A stretch of DNA of 13,772 bases, taken from the NCBI GenBank assembly GCA_024404435.1, contig JAKSPW010000017.1, forward strand, positions 1 through 13,772, written 5' to 3'. Below, one piece after another: positions 1 through 5,868 of this stretch. Origin of the DNA: Clostridia bacterium. Its GTDB lineage: Bacteria; Bacillota; Clostridia; Oscillospirales; CAG-272. Both the position numbers and the translations under genes were made by a program. The notes under the pieces were generated by a model. It saw only the letters and a list, made by a program, of their open reading frames with translations, had not been told where the DNA came from and ran no database searches. Each line of letters starts with the position of its first letter. Position 1 is the first letter of the stretch.

Positions 1-1
1 G

Positions 2-697
2 ATCGCACTCGTGACGGCGGCGGCACTCGCACTCGTTCCGATCTCGGGGATCTCCCCGCGGGTTGTGCTTCGGGGGCTGAAGCCCATAATCTTCATTGCC
101 GTGTTCACGGCGATCATCAATATCTTCTGGGTCAGAGGCGACACGCTTCTCGTCCACTTCGGCTTCGTGAAGATATACCTCGAGGGTATCATCAACGCGT
201 TCCTCATCGTGCTGCGCATCGTGATACTGCTCGTCGCAACGAGCATGCTTCTCACGTACACGACGACGCCGATCTCGCTGACCGACGGACTCGAGAGCCT
301 TCTTTCGCCTCTTGCGAAGATAGGCGTGCCGGTACACGATTTCGCGATGATGATGACGATCGCGCTCCGCTTCATCCCGACTCTGATCGAGGAAACGGAG
401 AAGATAATGAACGCGCAGAAGGCACGCGGCGCGGATTTCTCAAGCGGTAACCTTATAAGCCGTGCCAAGGCACTCGTACCGATAATCATACCTCTGTTCG
501 TGTCGGCGTTCCGCCGTGCCGCGGACCTCGCGACTGCGATGGAATGCAGATGCTACACGAGCGGAAAAGGCAGAACGAGAATGAACGTACTGCACGCCGG
601 GGCAAAAGACTACATGGCACTGTTCACAACCGTCGCGCTCGGCGCGGCAGTCGTGCTCATCAACGTGTACGTTCCCGGATACAGACTGAATATGTGA
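2..697 (+). CDS. ecfT: Energy-coupling factor transporter transmembrane protein EcfT (5' partial)
   Basis: This is the membrane T-component of an ECF-type ABC importer. It couples the EcfA1/EcfA2 ATPases to substrate-binding S-components for vitamins and similar micronutrients. The frame is open to the left edge, so the gene starts upstream; the GTG at 11 is only an internal valine codon. About 231 residues are visible against a usual 260-270, so roughly the first 30-40 are missing. Several hydrophobic helices are visible. The two cytosolic coupling motifs that contact the ATPases are present: an Ala-Arg-Gly motif in AQKARGAD (nt 413-433), preceded by the family-typical ALRFIPTL, and the second motif in MECRCY (nt 539-556). 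The stop lies 6 nt before truA, implying translational coupling. EcfT next to truA is a common Firmicutes order, with ecfA1 and ecfA2 expected just upstream outside the window. Confidence 0.93.
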   Translation: MALVTAAALALVPISGISPRVVLRGLKPIIFIAVFTAIINIFWVRGDTLLVHFGFVKIYLEGIINAFLIVLRIVILLVATSMLLTYTTTPISLTDGLESLLSPLAKIGVPVHDFAMMMTIALRFIPTLIEETEKIMNAQKARGADFSSGNLISRAKALVPIIIPLFVSAFRRAADLATAMECRCYTSGKGRTRMNVLHAGAKDYMALFTTVALGAAVVLINVYVPGYRLNM

Positions 698-703
698 GGA
701 AAC

Positions 704-1498
704 ATGAAGCTTTTACTGAAAATCAAATATAACGGTGCGCCGTACTGCGGTTTTCAGTATCAGCCGGACGCACCGACGGTGCAGGGGACGCTGACCGAAA
801 AGATTTCCGAAGCACTCGGGTTTCCCGTCACCGTGACGGGCTGCAGCCGTACGGATGCCGGAGTACACGCGCTCGGCTACGTCGCGGCAGTCGCGCCGCG
901 AGAGACGGAAAAACAGGACACCGAATGGTGCACCGTTCCGTCTTCAAAGCTGCACAGAGTGATAAATCAGTGCCTGCCCGAGAGCATCGCCGTCATCGGT
1001 GCGTGCCGGGTGGATGACGCATTCCATCCGAGATACGACGCCGTCGGGAAAGAGTATATCTACCTCATCGACGACTCGGTGACCGCCGATCCGTTCGGTG
1101 TGGGCAGATCATACCACGTAAAGAAAAAACTGTCGGACGCCGATATCGGAAAAATGAACGAAGCGGCGGAAAAACTGCTCGGAAAACACGATTTTTCCGC
1201 ATTCATGGCGTCGGGCTCGTCAGTTACCGATACGGTAAGGACATTGACAACTCTTCACGTCGAACGCGACGGGGCATACGTTAAGGTGACTGCCGCCGCA
1301 GACGGATTTCTGTACAATATGGTGAGGATACTCACCGGGACGCTTCTCGGCGCTGCCGCCGGAAGCATAGACGTAAACGATATCCCGAAGATCCTCGCCT
1401 CGGGCGACCGCTCCGCATCCGGTGCGACCGCGCCCGCCCACGGGCTGTACTTAAACCGCGTTTTCTATGCGGAGGAGCCCGTATTTGAAGCTGACTGA
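704..1498 (+). CDS. truA: tRNA pseudouridine(38-40) synthase TruA
   Basis: This cytoplasmic enzyme isomerises uridines 38, 39 and 40 in the anticodon stem-loop of tRNAs to pseudouridine. The product has 264 residues, slightly longer than the usual 245-260. The N-terminus has the family pattern KIKYNGAPYCGFQYQP. The catalytic motif CSRTDAGVHALG places the nucleophilic aspartate at D51. The C-terminus ends with the typical PAHGLYLNRVFY stretch. The ATG at 704 is chosen because the first residues match the conserved first beta strand and because a short SD (GAGGA, 696-700) overlaps the ecfT stop codon. The next gene starts 14 nt downstream, so it is probably part of one operon. In many Firmicutes rplM and rpsI follow truA; here they do not. 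Confidence 0.98.
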   Translation: MKLLLKIKYNGAPYCGFQYQPDAPTVQGTLTEKISEALGFPVTVTGCSRTDAGVHALGYVAAVAPRETEKQDTEWCTVPSSKLHRVINQCLPESIAVIGACRVDDAFHPRYDAVGKEYIYLIDDSVTADPFGVGRSYHVKKKLSDADIGKMNEAAEKLLGKHDFSAFMASGSSVTDTVRTLTTLHVERDGAYVKVTAAADGFLYNMVRILTGTLLGAAAGSIDVNDIPKILASGDRSASGATAPAHGLYLNRVFYAEEPVFEAD

Positions 1499-1512
1499 AA
1501 GGAGGCATCGGC

Positions 1513-2787
1513 ATGAGAAGCGACGAAGTCAGACGGCGCCGCGAAATGAACGCGGAAAAGCGCAGATTGCGCGTCGATGAGGACGAGACCATCCGCGTCG
1601 ACGGACATATTAAGGACAGAGAAAACAGATACTATAAAAAAGCCTCCGAAAGGTTCAAGACCGCAGGCTTCATACTGCTCCTGATGCTCGTGCTTTTCGG
1701 CGGGGTAATGCTCCTCAGATACCGCGAATATATTACCTATGGCAATTTCGTGTACCTGTTCCGCGACTTCGGAAGCGTTGCGTTCGGATCGGACGGCGAG
1801 TATTCCGAAATAGCTTATAATTCGCAGGAAAAAATGACCTTCGAGCAGTTCAGGGACGGCTTTGCCGTCGTTGGCACGAACTCCGTTTCCGTTTACGACA
1901 AGACGGGAGTCGAGATGTGCTCGGGTGACGAAGGGTTTTCATATCCGGCAGTCGGAACGAGCGACAAGTATCTGCTCGCGTACGACGTCGGAGGAGAGGG
2001 ATATTCGATCTACAATTCCATCACGCGCATCGTTTCAAAGAAGACCGATTTCCCGATAATTACGGCGTCTGTCAGTGACGAGGGCTCGTATATCATCACG
2101 ACGGAGTCCGATAAGGCGAAATATGTGACGGAGCTCTATTCCTCCGCACTTCGCCGCAAAATGAGCATTTACAAGGAAAAATACGTTATCGACGCCGCGA
2201 TCGACAGAGACGGGAAAACGATCGTGATCGCTTCCGTCGACGACTCCGGAACGGGCTTCTCGTCCGAGGTGGCGTTCTACTCGTCGGGCATGACGGATGC
2301 CGTGGCGGTGAAAAACTATCAGATGACGATGCCGATTTCGGCAGAAAGCCTGAAAAACGGCGTGTTCGCGGTCCTTTTCGACGACTCGCTGAGACTTTAT
2401 TCCGACTCGGGAGAAGTGATCCTCGAGAAATCATTCGGCGGCGCCGACGTGACCGGATTTGACAACGCGGGAGACAGAGCTCTCGTCGTCTGCCGCGAAA
2501 ACGGTCTCGGCACGGTATGCAGGGTCTATCTGTTCGACGGAGACGGCAATACTGTTCTCGACACCGTCGTGAACACCCGCATCACGAACGCATCCTGCGC
2601 GATCCCGGGAAGCACTTTCGCGGGATACGTCGTAACTCCCGACGGGATACTCGGGATAAAGGAGGACGGCTCCTCCGAAAAATTCGATTTTACGGGTGAC
2701 GTCCTCGACGTGACGGATACCGAGGGCGGACCGCTCATCTGCACTCCGACGGGAGCCTACCCGCTGAAGAAAGAGAATAACGACTGA
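1513..2787 (+). CDS. DUF5711-type single-pass membrane protein with predicted beta-propeller-like outer domain
   Basis: The function is unknown. The 424-residue product begins with a highly charged cytosolic segment (about residues 1-50, many Arg/Lys/Glu), followed by one clear membrane helix at about 51-68 (AGFILLLMLVLFGGVMLL). The remaining 350 or so residues are probably extracytoplasmic. They contain repeated short beta-rich units with a D/G turn, such as SDEGSYIITT, DRDGKTIVIAS, LRLYSDSGEV and YLFDGDGNTV, as expected of a WD40/PQQ-like propeller. Overall length, topology and the position directly before a CvpA-family gene fit the DUF5711 family of Clostridia; this assignment is from recollection, not a search. 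A strong SD (AAGGAGG, 1499-1505) lies 7 nt before the ATG. It ends 11 nt before the next gene. Other uncharacterised propeller proteins would look similar. Confidence 0.75.
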   Translation: MRSDEVRRRREMNAEKRRLRVDEDETIRVDGHIKDRENRYYKKASERFKTAGFILLLMLVLFGGVMLLRYREYITYGNFVYLFRDFGSVAFGSDGEYSEIAYNSQEKMTFEQFRDGFAVVGTNSVSVYDKTGVEMCSGDEGFSYPAVGTSDKYLLAYDVGGEGYSIYNSITRIVSKKTDFPIITASVSDEGSYIITTESDKAKYVTELYSSALRRKMSIYKEKYVIDAAIDRDGKTIVIASVDDSGTGFSSEVAFYSSGMTDAVAVKNYQMTMPISAESLKNGVFAVLFDDSLRLYSDSGEVILEKSFGGADVTGFDNAGDRALVVCRENGLGTVCRVYLFDGDGNTVLDTVVNTRITNASCAIPGSTFAGYVVTPDGILGIKEDGSSEKFDFTGDVLDVTDTEGGPLICTPTGAYPLKKENND

Positions 2788-2798
2788 AAGGGAAGACT

Positions 2799-3524
2799 AT
2801 GATAAGTATAATTGCTGACGTACTGATAGCCGCGGTGATGGTATTCACCATCGTAATGGCTGCGAAAAAAGGACTCATCAAGTCCGTGACGGGACTGATC
2901 AAGGGAGCGGTCTCGTTCATAGCCGCGTACGCATTCACACCGATGCTCAGCGGGCTGATCTACGACAAATTCATGCTCGGGCGGATCTCGGGCGGTATCG
3001 AAAAGACCCTTCTGTCTCTTTCCGGAGACGGCTCGGGAACGTACGATCTTGCCGGCATGTTCGACAAGATGGACTCTTCGCTGAAGCAGATAATCGACAG
3101 ATACGGCGCAGACGCGTCTGAGGTCGGAGAGCTTTGCAAGAGCTCTGCGGCAAGCGAGAGCTCCGTTGAAAAGCTTGCCGATTTCATCGCTCATCCGGTT
3201 GCTGACATGATCTCGTCGGCTCTTGCCTTTATTGGCATTTTCGTCGCCGTATTCCTTGCTCTGACGATCCTTGCATTCATCCTCGACGCGATCTTCCATC
3301 TGCCCGTTCTAAAGAGCACGAACAAGTTCCTCGGTTTCGTCTTCGGAATCGCCGAGGCTCTGATCCTTGCGGTGTTCATAAGCAGTGCCGTCGCGGCTCT
3401 CGTCCGCGGGCTCGGCTCGGTGAATTCGGATCTCTTCGGAGACAAGGTGGTCGAGAGCTCATATTTGCTGAAATTCTTTTCGACGGTCGATCTGTTCGGC
3501 CTCGTCGGAACGGTCGTGAAATGA
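2799..3524 (+). CDS. CvpA family membrane protein
   Basis: This 241-residue integral membrane protein belongs to the CvpA/colicin V production family. The family is widespread and linked genetically to envelope stress and bacteriocin-related phenotypes, but has no settled biochemical role. Four hydrophobic segments are visible: about residues 3-22, 32-51, 134-163 and 167-192. The N-terminal pair with KKGLIKSVTGLIKG between them and the later LPVLKSTNKFLGFVFGIAEA are typical of the family. A polar insertion of about 75 residues (about 55-130) lies between helices 2 and 3, which is longer than in short CvpA proteins and seen in many clostridial members. The SD AAGGGA (2788-2793) follows the preceding stop directly. 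Its neighbours are the DUF5711-type membrane protein and a Clp unfoldase, which suggests an envelope-quality role, by inference only. Confidence 0.87.
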   Translation: MISIIADVLIAAVMVFTIVMAAKKGLIKSVTGLIKGAVSFIAAYAFTPMLSGLIYDKFMLGRISGGIEKTLLSLSGDGSGTYDLAGMFDKMDSSLKQIIDRYGADASEVGELCKSSAASESSVEKLADFIAHPVADMISSALAFIGIFVAVFLALTILAFILDAIFHLPVLKSTNKFLGFVFGIAEALILAVFISSAVAALVRGLGSVNSDLFGDKVVESSYLLKFFSTVDLFGLVGTVVK

Positions 3525-3549
3525 CCGCTGAAACAGAAAGGATAACTTA

Positions 3550-5853
3550 ATGGTAATGTGTTCCAGATGCCATAAGCGTATGGCAGTAGTATTTCTCACA
3601 AAGATCGACAACGGCGAATCGAAGCAGGAGGGACTTTGCCTCAAATGCGCAAAGGAACTCGGCATCAAGCCGATAAACGATATACTCGAGCAGACGGGTC
3701 TCGACGAGGAGACCATCGACCGTCTCGGCGAAGAGATGGAAGGCTTCCTCGACGAGCCCGAAATGTCGTCTCTCGTTGACGGAGGCGGCGGGGAAGCGGA
3801 CGGAAAAGCGCCGATACTCGACTTCAAGAAACTGATGAACGAGGGGCTTTTCGGCGGCAAAAAGGAAGAAGAATCCGCAGGGACCGCAAAAGAAAAGAAA
3901 AAAGACAAAAAAGGCGAGAAAAAGAAGGAAAGCAAGTATCTCGGAGTATATACGCAGAATCTGACCGCACGCGCGAGGGCGGGCGAGCTCGACGAGATCG
4001 TCGGGCGTGACCGCGAGCTTGAACGCGTGATACAGATACTCTGCCGCCGCCAGAAGAACAATCCGTGTCTTATAGGCGAGCCCGGCGTCGGCAAAACGGC
4101 GATCGCGGAGGCCCTTGCGATCAGGATCGCAAAGGGCAACGTGCCTTATAAGCTGAAGGATCACGATATCTGTCTGCTCGACCTTACGGCTCTCGTCGCG
4201 GGCACCCAGTTCAGGGGACAGTTCGAGTCCCGTGTTCTCGGGCTTCTCGGCGAAGTGAGAGAAAGAGGAAACGTCATCCTCGTGATCGACGAGGTACACA
4301 ATATCGTCGGCGCGGGCGACGCCGAGGGAAGCATGAATGCCGCCAACATCCTGAAACCGGCGCTTTCCCGCGGAGAGATACAGATAATCGGCGCGACGAC
4401 GCTGACTGAGTACAGAAAATATATCGAGAAGGATTCGGCCCTCGAAAGACGCTTCCAGCCCGTGACGGTGGAGGAGCCGTCGGTCGCCGATACCGTGGAG
4501 ATACTCCGCGGCATCAAGGGCTACTATGAGAATTATCACGGCGTGAACATCCCCGCCTCCGTTGCGGAGAGCGCCGCAAAGCTTTCGGAGAGATATATCA
4601 CCGACAGATATCTGCCGGATAAGGCGATCGACCTCATCGACGAGGCGGCGTCCCACGTTTCGATCCATTCTCCGTGCATAAACGAGAGACACGAGCTTGC
4701 AAACAGACTCCGCGAGGTCACGTCCGACAGGGAAGCTCTCGAAAACGAGACTCCCGAAGAAAAGGACGCGGAGGCAAGGTATTCAAGACTTGCAGAGCTG
4801 AAGAGTGAGGAAATGAGGCTCGAGGCGAGACTTAAGGAGCTCGACGAGGAATGCGGAAAGGTCACCCTCAGGGTGTCCGACCTTGCCGACGTCGTCGAGA
4901 TCTGGACGGGGATCCCCGCCTCAGACATTTCCGAAAACGATTTTGAAAGACTCGAAAAGCTCGAGGAGAGACTTTCCCGCCGCATCATCGGTCAGTCCGA
5001 GGCGGTGAACGCGGTCGCACGCGCCGTCAGACGCGGCAGAGTAGGCGTTTCGACGAAGCGCCGCCCGGTTTCGTTCATCTTCGCAGGCCCCACCGGAGTC
5101 GGTAAGACGGAGCTGGTAAAGGTGCTCTCCGAGGATCTTTTCTCCTCCCCCGAGACGCTCATCAGACTCGACATGAGCGAGTTCATGGATAAATTCTCCG
5201 TGTCACGCATCATAGGCGCACCTCCCGGATACGTCGGCTACGACGACGCGGGGCAGCTCACCGAAAAGATCAGAAGAAGACCTTATTCCGTCGTGCTTTT
5301 TGATGAGATCGAGAAGGCTCATCCGGACGTGCTCAACATTCTTCTGCAGATCCTCGACGACGGGCGCATTACCGACGCGCACGGCAAGACGGTCAGCTTT
5401 GAGAATACCGTCATCGTCATGACGACCAACGCGGGCAGCAGCAACTTTACTTCTCCCGTGGGCTTTTCGGGCTCAGCGGAGACGCTCGCGAAGGACAGAA
5501 CGCTGAAGGCGCTCTCCGAATTCCTGCGTCCCGAATTCATCAACCGTGTCGACGAGATCATCACTTTCAGAGCGCTTGACCGCGATGATTTCGTAAAGAT
5601 CGCGGGCATCATGACGTCCGAGATGACGTCTCTTCTTGCCGACAAGGGCATAAAGGCTTCGTTCACGGACGCGGCGGTCGCATATATTGCCGAAAAGTCT
5701 TTCTCGACGAAGTACGGCGCGAGAAACATGAGAAGATTCATACAGACAGAGATAGAGGACAAGGTCGCCGAAGCGGTGATAGCCGCAAGAGGAGACGTTA
5801 CCGCCATCTCCGTCGATGCCGATGAAAACGGCATCATACTTCAGTCAGTCTGA
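3550..5853 (+). CDS. ATP-dependent Clp protease ATP-binding subunit, ClpE/ClpC-like with N-terminal zinc finger
   Basis: This 767-residue class I (two-AAA+) Hsp100 unfoldase is expected to thread substrates into ClpP. The N-terminus carries a ClpE/McsA-type zinc finger with C4, C7, C30 and C33, followed by an acidic helical segment and a Lys/Glu-rich linker (about 104-130). The usual paired Clp_N repeats of ClpC are absent. AAA-1 has Walker A GEPGVGKT (176-183), Walker B D247-E248 and Arg-finger region ERRF (299-302). A coiled-coil middle domain spans about 378-437. AAA-2 has Walker A GPTGVGKT (513-520), Walker B D585-E586 and R666 in PEFINRVDE. A V637-G638-F639 tripeptide sits where ClpC/ClpE proteins carry the ClpP-docking loop, so partnership with ClpP is likely. 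The start at ATG 3550 has AAAGG upstream; ATG 3556 is a possible alternative. It is closest to ClpE in layout, but a gene name is withheld because clostridial versions form their own group. Confidence 0.93.
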   Translation: MVMCSRCHKRMAVVFLTKIDNGESKQEGLCLKCAKELGIKPINDILEQTGLDEETIDRLGEEMEGFLDEPEMSSLVDGGGGEADGKAPILDFKKLMNEGLFGGKKEEESAGTAKEKKKDKKGEKKKESKYLGVYTQNLTARARAGELDEIVGRDRELERVIQILCRRQKNNPCLIGEPGVGKTAIAEALAIRIAKGNVPYKLKDHDICLLDLTALVAGTQFRGQFESRVLGLLGEVRERGNVILVIDEVHNIVGAGDAEGSMNAANILKPALSRGEIQIIGATTLTEYRKYIEKDSALERRFQPVTVEEPSVADTVEILRGIKGYYENYHGVNIPASVAESAAKLSERYITDRYLPDKAIDLIDEAASHVSIHSPCINERHELANRLREVTSDREALENETPEEKDAEARYSRLAELKSEEMRLEARLKELDEECGKVTLRVSDLADVVEIWTGIPASDISENDFERLEKLEERLSRRIIGQSEAVNAVARAVRRGRVGVSTKRRPVSFIFAGPTGVGKTELVKVLSEDLFSSPETLIRLDMSEFMDKFSVSRIIGAPPGYVGYDDAGQLTEKIRRRPYSVVLFDEIEKAHPDVLNILLQILDDGRITDAHGKTVSFENTVIVMTTNAGSSNFTSPVGFSGSAETLAKDRTLKALSEFLRPEFINRVDEIITFRALDRDDFVKIAGIMTSEMTSLLADKGIKASFTDAAVAYIAEKSFSTKYGARNMRRFIQTEIEDKVAEAVIAARGDVTAISVDADENGIILQSV

Positions 5854-5868
5854 GGAAGGAGGCCGACT

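Noticed and set aside
3889..3930. Programmed frameshift at the A6 runs (3898-3903 and 3907-3912) in the clp linker
   Set aside because: The zero frame continues through complete AAA+ domains, no stimulatory hairpin or meaningful alternative-frame product was seen, and the A-rich sequence simply encodes the Lys-rich linker.
3547..4692. A 381-codon open frame on the - strand opposite clp, and a similar 390-codon one at 5845-7017
   Set aside because: Both mirror real genes with clear domain motifs, lack credible ribosome binding sites and show His/Arg/Asp-rich non-globular translations.
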